From contig JAIENA010000470.1 of NCBI GenBank assembly GCA_019751755.1, forward strand, positions 1-32,328: 32,328 nt of DNA, given 5' to 3'. Shown here in pieces: positions 14,835-23,254 of the stretch (positions within the stretch are counted from its first letter, which is position 1; each line of letters begins with the position of its first letter). Made by a program: the position numbers and the translations under genes. The stretch is from Burkholderiaceae bacterium (GTDB lineage: Bacteria > Pseudomonadota > Gammaproteobacteria > Burkholderiales > Burkholderiaceae_D). Below the pieces are notes generated by a model. That model had not been told where the DNA came from. It saw only the letters and a list, made by a program, of their open reading frames with translations, and did no database searches.

Positions 14835-17800
14835 ATGTTTGACAAATTACTGGGCGTGCTCGATAGCGCGCGCCGCGCATTTGGCTCGGAACAAACGCTG
14901 ATCCGTGATGGTCTGCGTGGTCTGGACCTGATTGCCAAGGATCTGACCGCCCGTGCGGTCGATTTCGTCGCCGGCGTCGGTGATCCCGCCGTGCTGCTGG
15001 AGTTGGCACAGCATGGCGGCGCGGCCGGCATCCTGCTCGGACGACCCGGCCACATGGGCTGGAGCTTCCACGGCAACGCCGACGCCAACCACGCCGCAGG
15101 CAGAGCCAGCAGCGCCGCGCGGCATGGGCTGTATCGTCTGGTCGTCAATGATGAACAACATGTCACCATGCTGGTACGCCTCGGCAAAGTCCTGGAAGCC
15201 GCGGATCAGCGCCAGTTGCTGAACCACACCGGTACCTTTGCGCCGGACTGGCTGCAATACCTGCTCAACGACGCGCTGTGGGGCAGCTATCCCAACCACG
15301 AGACGGATCGCAAAGACGAGGAACGTCCGGCGTGGGACATCCGGCTGGTGGCCGCTCTGCTGGCCGCCGACGGCTTCCCGCAAGCGATGCTGCTGCCGAT
15401 CCTGTTCGAGCGGCGCGAGATGGACAACTACTTCCAGGAGCGCGTATTCCGCCGCCTGCTGGCCAGCGGGGCGCTCGACGACTACATGCTGACCCATATT
15501 GCCGACGTGGAGGCGGCCGCCAAGGTCTTGTCCGCCGTTGGACGCAACCTGCTGGTCAACCGCATTGGCGGCAATCCACAGTTGGTGGCCGCCTTCGGCC
15601 CCTTGCTGGTGAAACTGGCCGTCGGTGACAGTAAAGTCGTGCGCGCCAGCGCGGCCCGGTTTATCGACGGCATGGACCATGCGCAAGCCAATGGGCACCT
15701 CGCCGCGCTGCTGTCGGGCGGCCAGACGGAAGAACGCAGCAACGCCATCGACTTGCTGGCCCGTACCCAGGGTGAGCGTGCGATACCGGTGTTGGCGGCG
15801 GCGCTGAAAACAGAGTCCAGCAAGCCGGTACAACAAACCATCCGAAACGCCATCGCCCGCTTGCAGGCCGCCGAAGAGGCCAGCGACGCAGCCTTGCCTG
15901 AACCACCGCCGCTGCCGCCCGAACCGCAGCAAGTGCTGGGCGACGACGTGTTGGATGTGCTGCTGAAAAATCGCGACGAGTTGCTCGAGCGCTTGCGCAA
16001 AGGGGCCGAAGCGGAAATCGAGTCCAACCGCAGCGCCAGCTACAAATACCGCTTTCAGCAAGAGGCGTATGCGCGCTATCGCCGTCTCGATGCCTCCCAG
16101 CTGCGCGCCGCCATCAAGGCGCTGAACGGCCTTGGCGGCAAACCCGGCAATGACGCCCTCGGCGATCCGGAGGTGAGCCGGACGCTGGCCGCATCGGGTC
16201 GGGTGGAAGCGCGTGCTGATTTCGGCCTGCTGCAGGTGCTGCGCTGGATCGCCGCGCAAGGCTCCGGCAGCTACTGGGGCGTGTGGAACCATCCCCACTT
16301 CCAAACCTGGCTGGGCAAGCAGGATCCTGCCAACGTCGACCTGCGCCAGGTGGTGACACTGATGAAACAATGCGGTGGAGATGCGGAATCCATCTATCGC
16401 TGCGCGTTGCGGGATCCGTCCCCCTATGCCCAGCTTCCACAGCATACCTTGCCTGCCGAGCGGGTCTGGCCGCTGTTTGCCGCGCGTCCCGACCTGATCG
16501 ATGAAGGTTTGGGCATGGCCGCCACCTCCGGTGAGCAATACAGTGCGCCGCAACTGGGCGGCACGCTGTCCGTGTTGGCCACGTTTCCGGTGATTCCCGC
16601 GCGCTGGATGCCGCGCCTGATGGAATTGGCGCTGGGTGACGGCAAGACCCACCGCGCCGCCGCCCAGCAAGTACTATCACGCGTGCCCGGGATCGGCAAG
16701 CTGGTATGCGACGCGCTGGCATCGAACAAACAAGAACTGCGCATCGAGGCGGCACGCTGGCTGGTATCGCTGGATTACCGTGCCGGTATTCCGGCGCTGC
16801 GCACCGCGCTGGACAAGGAAAGCCGTGAAACCGCCAGCGCCGCAATCATGACCGCGCTGGAACAGTTAGGTGAGGACATCTCCCCGTATCTGTCGCCGGC
16901 CACACTGCTGGCGCAGGCGCAAAAAGGCCTGAAAGGCAAAGCGCCGGCCAGCATGGCGTGGCTGAACCTGGACGCGGCACCCGCCTGCCACTGGCGCGAC
17001 GGCACACCGGTGCAGCCGGACATCATCCGCTGGTGGGTCATCCTGGCCTGCAAGCTCAAAGAGCCGGCCGGTAACGCATTGCTGGAACGCTATCTCGGCC
17101 TGCTGGCGCAGCCTGGCCGGGCCGCCCTGGGCGGATGGCTGCTGCATCAGTTCATCGCGCGCGACACGCTGCACCCCTCACTGGAGGAAGGCATCGCCTG
17201 GGCGCAGGCCAATGCGAGTCAGCGCTACCAGCAATACCAGGACTGGGCACGGCGCCATCCCGACTACTACGCGGCGCAAGGAAAACTGACGCCGGAACAA
17301 GTATTCGAGGAAGTCAAACGCGAGAAGATGGCCATCTACCTGGGCAGCGCCATCAGCGACAAAGGATTGCTGGCATTGGTCTCCGGCCTGCCCGGACATG
17401 AACTGGTCGGCGCGGTCCAGGGGTATATGCGCGACCATTACCAGCGCCGCGCGCAGATCGAAGCACTGCTGGAAGCGGCTTGCGTCTCGAACGACGCCAG
17501 CGTGATCCAGTTCACACTGGGCATCGCGCGCCGCTACCGCACTGCCTCGGTACAGGAGAAAGCCCGCGTCCTGGTGCAACGCATCGCCGAGCGCAATGGC
17601 TGGACCCCGGATCAACTGGCCGACCGCACGGTGCCGACCGGCGGCCTGGACGACAGCGGCCGCCTGACATTGCACTACGGACGGCGCCTGTACACGGTGA
17701 CGCTGGACGCCGCGCTCAAGCCGGTGCTGCGCAATGAGGACGGGAAAATTGTCAGCGCCCTGCCCGCGCCGCGCCAGGACGATGTGGCGGAATCGGTCAA

Positions 17801-18584
17801 GGAAGCCAAACAACAGCTCACAGCCTGCAAAAAGGAAGTGAAGCAGGCCGTGGAGATGCAAGCGAGCCGCCTGTATGAGGCGATGTGCGCCGGTCGCCTG
17901 TGGCCACTGCCGGAATGGCGCAGCTATCTGCAACAGCATCCGATTGTCGGCCGCCTGGTGCAGCAACTGGTATGGCAAGCGCTGGATGCCGACGGCAACG
18001 CCTTAGGCTTGTTCCGCCCGACCGAGGATGGCAGCCTGATTGATGTGCATGATGATGAGGTGGCGCTTGACGCACAATCGCTGCTGCGCGTTGCCCACGG
18101 CGCCTTGCTGGAAGACGGCGATGCCAGCGCCTGGCTGGCGCACTTCAAGGATTACAAATTGACGCCGCTGTTCGCGCAGATGACGCGCAAGCTGCCAGCG
18201 CAACGCGGCGGTGACAGTATTACGGACCGGCTGGGCTGGATCAGCGACGCGTTCACGCTGCGCGGCAGTTTTAACAAGCGCGGCTATCAGCGCGCCGCCG
18301 CCGAAGACGGCGGCGTGTTCTACGAGTACAGCAAGCCATTCGCCAGCGCCGGACTGACCGTGGTCATCGCGTTTTCCGGCAACGCGCTGCCGGAGGAAAA
18401 CCTGCCCGCCGCGCTGAAATCCCTGTCCTTCCGCAGGATGGATGGACAGCGCTACCATCACCGCACGCTTGCCCTCGACCAGGTTCCGCCGGTGCTGTTG
18501 GCCGAGGCCTATGGCGATTACCTGGCCGTGGCGGCCACCTGCAGCGGCCATGACCCCGAGTGGGAAAAGAAAATGCCTTGGTAA
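14835..18584 (+). CDS. DUF4132 / HEAT-repeat protein (YehI/MolR-like)
   Basis: A 1249-residue protein. The central part (about 230-330 and 560-690) contains HEAT-like helical repeats, for example RASAARFIDGMDHAQANGHLAALLSGG and IEAARWLVSLDYRAGIPALRTAL. The C-terminal region (about 920-1120) is recognisable DUF4132: NGWTPDQLADRT, then KEAKQQLTACKKEVKQAVEMQ, EWRSYLQQHPIVGRLVQQLVW and FKDYKLTPLFAQMTRKLP. E. coli YehI (once called MolR) has the same domain but also an N-terminal WGR domain, which is not evident here. It heads a five-gene operon with AAA+ ATPase, DUF5682, VWA and SWIM proteins. Role unknown; the helical repeats suggest a large scaffold. The start at 14835 has only a weak ribosome binding site. 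Confidence 0.85.
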   Translation: MFDKLLGVLDSARRAFGSEQTLIRDGLRGLDLIAKDLTARAVDFVAGVGDPAVLLELAQHGGAAGILLGRPGHMGWSFHGNADANHAAGRASSAARHGLYRLVVNDEQHVTMLVRLGKVLEAADQRQLLNHTGTFAPDWLQYLLNDALWGSYPNHETDRKDEERPAWDIRLVAALLAADGFPQAMLLPILFERREMDNYFQERVFRRLLASGALDDYMLTHIADVEAAAKVLSAVGRNLLVNRIGGNPQLVAAFGPLLVKLAVGDSKVVRASAARFIDGMDHAQANGHLAALLSGGQTEERSNAIDLLARTQGERAIPVLAAALKTESSKPVQQTIRNAIARLQAAEEASDAALPEPPPLPPEPQQVLGDDVLDVLLKNRDELLERLRKGAEAEIESNRSASYKYRFQQEAYARYRRLDASQLRAAIKALNGLGGKPGNDALGDPEVSRTLAASGRVEARADFGLLQVLRWIAAQGSGSYWGVWNHPHFQTWLGKQDPANVDLRQVVTLMKQCGGDAESIYRCALRDPSPYAQLPQHTLPAERVWPLFAARPDLIDEGLGMAATSGEQYSAPQLGGTLSVLATFPVIPARWMPRLMELALGDGKTHRAAAQQVLSRVPGIGKLVCDALASNKQELRIEAARWLVSLDYRAGIPALRTALDKESRETASAAIMTALEQLGEDISPYLSPATLLAQAQKGLKGKAPASMAWLNLDAAPACHWRDGTPVQPDIIRWWVILACKLKEPAGNALLERYLGLLAQPGRAALGGWLLHQFIARDTLHPSLEEGIAWAQANASQRYQQYQDWARRHPDYYAAQGKLTPEQVFEEVKREKMAIYLGSAISDKGLLALVSGLPGHELVGAVQGYMRDHYQRRAQIEALLEAACVSNDASVIQFTLGIARRYRTASVQEKARVLVQRIAERNGWTPDQLADRTVPTGGLDDSGRLTLHYGRRLYTVTLDAALKPVLRNEDGKIVSALPAPRQDDVAESVKEAKQQLTACKKEVKQAVEMQASRLYEAMCAGRLWPLPEWRSYLQQHPIVGRLVQQLVWQALDADGNALGLFRPTEDGSLIDVHDDEVALDAQSLLRVAHGALLEDGDASAWLAHFKDYKLTPLFAQMTRKLPAQRGGDSITDRLGWISDAFTLRGSFNKRGYQRAAAEDGGVFYEYSKPFASAGLTVVIAFSGNALPEENLPAALKSLSFRRMDGQRYHHRTLALDQVPPVLLAEAYGDYLAVAATCSGHDPEWEKKMPW

Positions 18585-18592
18585 GGACCCGC

Positions 18593-19693
18593 ATGACGAC
18601 ACAGCAAACCCCGAACATCTTGCGCAGCAGCGCCGAACTGCGCTACCAGGAGGAACTGCAACGGCTGCAGGAAAGCGACCACGCCAGGCGTCCGGAAGGA
18701 TGGCGGTTGTCGCCGCGCGCCGTGCGCAGTTTCATCCTCGGTGACGATGGCTTGGGCGTGCGCCGCAAATTCTATGGCGACGATCCGCTGGTGGAGCGCG
18801 CCATCGTGACGCTGATGGGCCATCAGGGACTGATGCTGGTGGGCGAGCCTGGCACGGCGAAATCCCTGCTGTCCGAGTTGCTGAGCGCCGCCATCAGCGG
18901 CGACTCGGCACTGACCATCCAGGGCACCGCCGGCACCACCGAAGACCACATCAAGTATTCGTGGAACTACGCGCTGCTGTTGGCGGAGGGACCGAGCCAA
19001 CGCGCGATGGTGCCATCGCCGCTGTACCAGGCCATGGTGTCAGGGAAGATCGTGCGTTTCGAGGAAATCACGCGCTGCCCGCCGGAGATCCAGGATGTGA
19101 TGATCTCCCTGATGTCTGACAAGCAGATCATGGTGCCGGAACTGGGCGACCAGGCGAGAGTACACGCCAACCGTGGCTTCAACGTGATCGCCACCGCCAA
19201 CTTGCGTGATCGCGGCGTACACGAAATGTCGTCGGCCCTGAAACGCCGCTTCAATTTCGAAACCGTGAAGCCGATCCGCGATCATGCCTTTGAGGTGGAA
19301 CTGGTGATGCAACAGGTACAACGCGACCTGGTTGGCGCGGATGCCAGCGTGCGCATTGAGCGCGACATCGTCGCGCTGCTGGTCACCACCTTCCAGGAAC
19401 TGCGGGCCGGGCAAACCCGCGAAGGCACGGCGATCAAGACGCCGGACACGGTCATGTCCACCGCCGAGGCGGTCAACGTGACCTACGCGGCGGCGCTGGA
19501 AGCGGCGTATCTGGGCGACGGCCGCCTGACACCGCGCGAAATCGCCAACCAGTTGCAAGGCGTGGTCTTGAAGGACAATGCCGACGACCAAAAACGGGTG
19601 CAACATTATTTTGATACGGTGGTGCGCGAGCGCGCCCGCCATGACGACAACTGGAAGGCGTTTCGCGACGCCGCGCGCAGCCTGTGGCCATAG
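18593..19693 (+). CDS. MoxR-type AAA+ ATPase (YehL-like)
   Basis: A 366-residue AAA+ ATPase of the MoxR group. Walker A is GEPGTAKS (84-91). The Walker B position reads IVRFEEITRCPPEIQ (153-158 core), with glutamate in place of the usual aspartate (Glu157-Glu158). Sensor 1 is Asn203 in NVIATANLRDRG, followed by the arginine-rich MSSALKRRFNFE. MoxR ATPases act as chaperones with VWA-domain partners, and a VWA protein is encoded two genes downstream. The ATG at 18593 is 8 bp after the DUF4132 stop, and the Shine-Dalgarno overlaps that stop (TAAGGA). Matches E. coli YehL in context. Substrate unknown. Confidence 0.92.
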   Translation: MTTQQTPNILRSSAELRYQEELQRLQESDHARRPEGWRLSPRAVRSFILGDDGLGVRRKFYGDDPLVERAIVTLMGHQGLMLVGEPGTAKSLLSELLSAAISGDSALTIQGTAGTTEDHIKYSWNYALLLAEGPSQRAMVPSPLYQAMVSGKIVRFEEITRCPPEIQDVMISLMSDKQIMVPELGDQARVHANRGFNVIATANLRDRGVHEMSSALKRRFNFETVKPIRDHAFEVELVMQQVQRDLVGADASVRIERDIVALLVTTFQELRAGQTREGTAIKTPDTVMSTAEAVNVTYAAALEAAYLGDGRLTPREIANQLQGVVLKDNADDQKRVQHYFDTVVRERARHDDNWKAFRDAARSLWP

Positions 19694-22128
19694 AACTGGC
19701 GATACAGGACGGCTTGCGCAAACTGGCGGCAAACGGCTGTTACTTTGCCCCGGTCCGCCACCACAGCCCGGCCTGCGCGCTGGCGCTGCGCAGCTTGATC
19801 CGCGAGGTGCGGCCGGCGGTCGTCCTGATCGAAGGACCGGACGACTTTGACGCGCTGATCCCGCTGCTGCTGGACCCGGCCACCCAACCACCCGTCGCCG
19901 TGCTGTCGCAAGCAAGGCAAGCCGCGCAGGAGGATGCGCCGCTGTCCGGGGTGCGCTCGGCGTTCTACCCGTTCTGCGACTACAGCCCGGAGTGGGTGGC
20001 ACTGCACGAAGGCCACGCGGTCGGCGCGCAACTGGCGTTTATTGACAGGCCATGGGGCTGCACTGCCGATGACGAGCCGGGCCTGGACGCGTCGGAGCAA
20101 CTGCGCAGCCTGATCTCCGAGCGGCACCTGGCCCACAGCGCCTACTTGCAGGCACTGGCCGCGCGCAGCGGCTGCCGCGACCAGGACGAACTGTGGGACC
20201 ATTTGTTTGAGCTGCGCGACGCTGACAGCCTGCGCGACTGGCGACGCCTGTTCGCCGACATTTTCGCCTACTGCGCCATGGCGCGCGGCAGTTATGAAAC
20301 TGCCGTGCTGGAAGCTGATGGCAGCCTGCCGCGCGAGCGCCATATGGCGGCGCACCTGCGCGCCTGGCGGACCCGGACCGAAGGCCCAATGGTGGTCGTC
20401 ACCGGCGGCTTTCATACCATCGCGCTGCAGCAGATGCTCGAACACGACGCGCCGCATGCGGCCCAGGCCAGCAGCCAAGCGGTGGGCAACTGGCTGATAC
20501 GCTACAGCTTTGACCGGCTCGACGCCTTGAACGGCTACGCCGCCGGCATGCCCGCGCCGGCGTATTACCAGGCTGTGTGGGACAGCGCGAAAGCGACCGG
20601 GCACGGACCGGCGCTGCACGATGTCGCCGCCGATATCCTGACGCGACTGGCGCGCCAGACGCGTGAACTGGGACTGGCGGACCAGCTATCAACCGCCGAC
20701 GCGCGGGCGGCATTATTGCAAGCGATGCGGCTGGCCGACCTGCGCGGCCATGCCGGGCCGGGCCGGCAGGATCTGCTGGACGCGGTGCGCTCCTGCTTCA
20801 TCAAGGGCGCCATCGACGACGGCACCCGTGGCCTGGATGCCGACATCCGCCGCTACTTGCGTGGCAGCCGGTTGGGCGACATTCCGCCATCGGCCGGTTC
20901 GCCGCCGCTGCTGGAACATGCCCGCCGCCTGGCCCAGCAAATGCGCGTGCGGCTGGACGACAGCCAGCCACGCACTGTGCGGCTCGACCTCTACCGCAAG
21001 CAAAGGCACCGCGCGCGCAGCCGCTTCCTGCATTTGATGGCCTATCTCGATACCGGCCTGGCGCAATGGCAGTCCGGCCCCGACTTTGTCGGCGGCTGCT
21101 CACTGGACCTGCTGATCGAAGAGTGGCGCGTGGCGTGGAACCCGATGGTGGAAGCACGCCTGATCGACCTCGCCGCCCAGGGCGCCACCTTGTCCGCCGT
21201 TGCCATGGCGCGCTTGCGCGAGCAACAAACCCAACTGCTGACACAAGGACAGGGCCGCTCGGCAGGGCAAGCGGCCAGCCTGTTGACGCGCGCTTGCCTG
21301 ATTGGCTTGCACCAGCAATTACCGGCGCTGATGGCGTTGATCTCGTCACTGCTGGACGACGATGGCAAGGCTGCCTCCGTGGTCGACTGCGGCCACAAGC
21401 TGCTGCAGCTATGGCGTGGCCGCGAACCGCTTGGTTTGCAGGATCACCCGTCATTGCGCCAACTGCTGCTGCAAGCCTGGCGCACCGCCCTGTATCTGGC
21501 GCCGCAGCTGGCGCACGTCAAGCAGGAAGAAGAAGCCGGCGCCATTCAAAGCCTGTTGTCGATGCGCACCTTGCAGCGCGCCCTGGGGCAGCCGGGTGAC
21601 GGCGACGGGCATCATGCACTGTGGCGCAGACAGTTGCAATCGCTCGCCAGCACGCCGCAAACGCCCGGTGTCAGTGCGGCCGCCGCCGCCATCCTGTTCA
21701 TCGATGGCGATTGGGACGTCACGCAACTGGCGGCGCTGCTGGAAGCCGGCTTTGGCCCCGGCGCCCTCCCCGCCGACGCCGTGCGCGCATTGCAGGGCGT
21801 GATGGCGGCGGCGCCCGAACTGCTGCTGACGCAAGCGCGCCTGCGCGCCAGCGTCAATGCCATCCTGTCCGGATGGGATGAGCACACCTTCGTGTCCTTC
21901 CTGCCGGATCTGCGGCAAGCCTTCGCGGCCCTCAAACCACGGGAAACGGCCGAGTTGGCGGAAGCACTGACTGGCGCGGGGCCGGACAATGCGCTGGCGA
22001 CGGTGCACTACGACGCGACCGAAACCGATCTGTTGGCGGGCGCCGCGTTGCAGGCCGCGCTGGCCGAGCAGCTGGCACGCGATGGCCTGGGCGGCTGGCT
22101 GGGCATAGCGGGAGCACTCCATGGCTGA
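19684..22128 (+). CDS. DUF5682 family protein (YehM-like)
   Basis: An 814-residue cytoplasmic protein without signal peptide or membrane segments. It starts with GTG at 19684, overlapping the ATPase stop by 10 bp. The N-terminal 300 residues contain the motif FAPVRHHSPACALALRSL (His26, His27) and, after a short helix, PAVVLIEGPDDFDAL (Glu50, Gly51, Pro52), then later VVVTGGFHTIAL. This histidine plus EGP pattern resembles the TraB/TIKI/ChaN-EreA-like metal-dependent hydrolase group, which I give only as a possibility. The C-terminal half is alpha-helical and leucine/alanine-rich. Equivalent by position to E. coli YehM. It overlaps the VWA gene by 8 bp, so translation of the set is coupled. 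Function unknown. Confidence 0.82.
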   Translation: MAIELAIQDGLRKLAANGCYFAPVRHHSPACALALRSLIREVRPAVVLIEGPDDFDALIPLLLDPATQPPVAVLSQARQAAQEDAPLSGVRSAFYPFCDYSPEWVALHEGHAVGAQLAFIDRPWGCTADDEPGLDASEQLRSLISERHLAHSAYLQALAARSGCRDQDELWDHLFELRDADSLRDWRRLFADIFAYCAMARGSYETAVLEADGSLPRERHMAAHLRAWRTRTEGPMVVVTGGFHTIALQQMLEHDAPHAAQASSQAVGNWLIRYSFDRLDALNGYAAGMPAPAYYQAVWDSAKATGHGPALHDVAADILTRLARQTRELGLADQLSTADARAALLQAMRLADLRGHAGPGRQDLLDAVRSCFIKGAIDDGTRGLDADIRRYLRGSRLGDIPPSAGSPPLLEHARRLAQQMRVRLDDSQPRTVRLDLYRKQRHRARSRFLHLMAYLDTGLAQWQSGPDFVGGCSLDLLIEEWRVAWNPMVEARLIDLAAQGATLSAVAMARLREQQTQLLTQGQGRSAGQAASLLTRACLIGLHQQLPALMALISSLLDDDGKAASVVDCGHKLLQLWRGREPLGLQDHPSLRQLLLQAWRTALYLAPQLAHVKQEEEAGAIQSLLSMRTLQRALGQPGDGDGHHALWRRQLQSLASTPQTPGVSAAAAAILFIDGDWDVTQLAALLEAGFGPGALPADAVRALQGVMAAAPELLLTQARLRASVNAILSGWDEHTFVSFLPDLRQAFAALKPRETAELAEALTGAGPDNALATVHYDATETDLLAGAALQAALAEQLARDGLGGWLGIAGALHG

Positions 22129-23251
22129 CCAGGAAATGCTGCGCCGCTGGCGACTGGTGCTGGGCCGCTACGCCGCCCCATCGCTCGACCATGCGACGAT
22201 GACTGAGCGCGACCGCCTGCTGGATCAGTCGCTCGACTACTTGTACAGCCGCGAGTACGAAGGCCGCGGCATGCTGCGCGGGCCGGCAGGCAGTGGCGGT
22301 TCGCTCGACAGCAGTGTCATTACCGCGATCGACTGGCTGCAGCGCACCCGCAAGCTGTTCCCGCAAGAGGTGTTCGAGCGCATCCAGCACCACGCGGTGG
22401 ACCGGTATCACATGGCCGATCTGCTGCAAGACCCTGCTGTGCTGCGTTCACTGGAACCAAATCAGGCGCTGGCCCGTACCCTGCTCGGCCTGCGGGGCCG
22501 CCTCAGCGCGGAAGTGAAGGACGCGGTGCAAGACATCATCCGCAAGGTGGTGGACGACATCAACCGGCGCCTGCGGCCGCAGTTCGTCACTGCGCTGGTG
22601 GGCCGCCGCAACCGTTTCCGCCGCTCGCAGATACCGAGCGCCCAGAACTTCGATCCGCGCGCCACCATCGCCGCCAACTTGCGGCATTTTGATACGGCAA
22701 GTAAGCGGCTGGTCATCGAACGGCCGATCTTCAACGCGCGCGTCAAACGCACGCTGCCGTGGGATGTGATCCTGTGCGTGGACCAAAGCGGCTCCATGCT
22801 CGATTCCGTGATGTACAGCGCGGTGGTGGCCGGCATCCTGTCGAGCCTGCCCACCGTCAACGTGCGGCTGGTGGTGTTCGACACCAGCGTGGTCGACCTG
22901 AGCCACATGGCGGCTGATCCGGTGCAGGTCCTGCTGACGGTGCAGCTGGGCGGTGGGACCGATATTGGCCGCGCGCTGCAATATTGCGAAACGCTGGTCC
23001 GGACGCCGCACCGCACCGTGGTGGCGCTGATCAGCGACTTCGAGGAGGGTGCGTTGCCCGGCCCGTTGCTGGCCAGCGTGCAGCGCCTGTCGGAAGCCCG
23101 CGTAAAAACGCTGGGGCTGGCGGCGCTGGACGAACGCGCCCAGCCGGTCTATGACCGCGCCATGGCGCAAAAACTGGCCGGGCGTGGCATGGAGATCGCC
23201 GCGCTGACACCCTCGCATTTTGCCGAGTGGCTGGCCGAAGTGATGGGATAG
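22121..23251 (+). CDS. VWA-domain protein (YehP-like)
   Basis: A 376-residue protein with an N-terminal helical region (about 1-200) and a C-terminal von Willebrand A domain. The metal-ion-dependent adhesion site is intact: DQSGS (Asp221, Ser223, Ser225), GGGTDIG with Thr280-Asp281, and LISDFEEG. An arginine-rich stretch (GRRNRFRRSQ) precedes the domain. VWA proteins of this kind pair with MoxR ATPases, delivering them to targets or being remodelled by them. Its ATG (22121) overlaps the DUF5682 stop. It corresponds to E. coli YehP. The target is unknown. Confidence 0.92.
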   Translation: MADQEMLRRWRLVLGRYAAPSLDHATMTERDRLLDQSLDYLYSREYEGRGMLRGPAGSGGSLDSSVITAIDWLQRTRKLFPQEVFERIQHHAVDRYHMADLLQDPAVLRSLEPNQALARTLLGLRGRLSAEVKDAVQDIIRKVVDDINRRLRPQFVTALVGRRNRFRRSQIPSAQNFDPRATIAANLRHFDTASKRLVIERPIFNARVKRTLPWDVILCVDQSGSMLDSVMYSAVVAGILSSLPTVNVRLVVFDTSVVDLSHMAADPVQVLLTVQLGGGTDIGRALQYCETLVRTPHRTVVALISDFEEGALPGPLLASVQRLSEARVKTLGLAALDERAQPVYDRAMAQKLAGRGMEIAALTPSHFAEWLAEVMG

Positions 23252-23254
23252 CGC

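Noticed and set aside
14847..16670. 607-codon open frame on the minus strand, antisense to the DUF4132 gene
   Set aside because: It is a GC-skewed shadow of the forward gene: no family motif, histidine/glutamine/arginine-rich composition, and the forward frame has recognisable DUF4132 and HEAT features.
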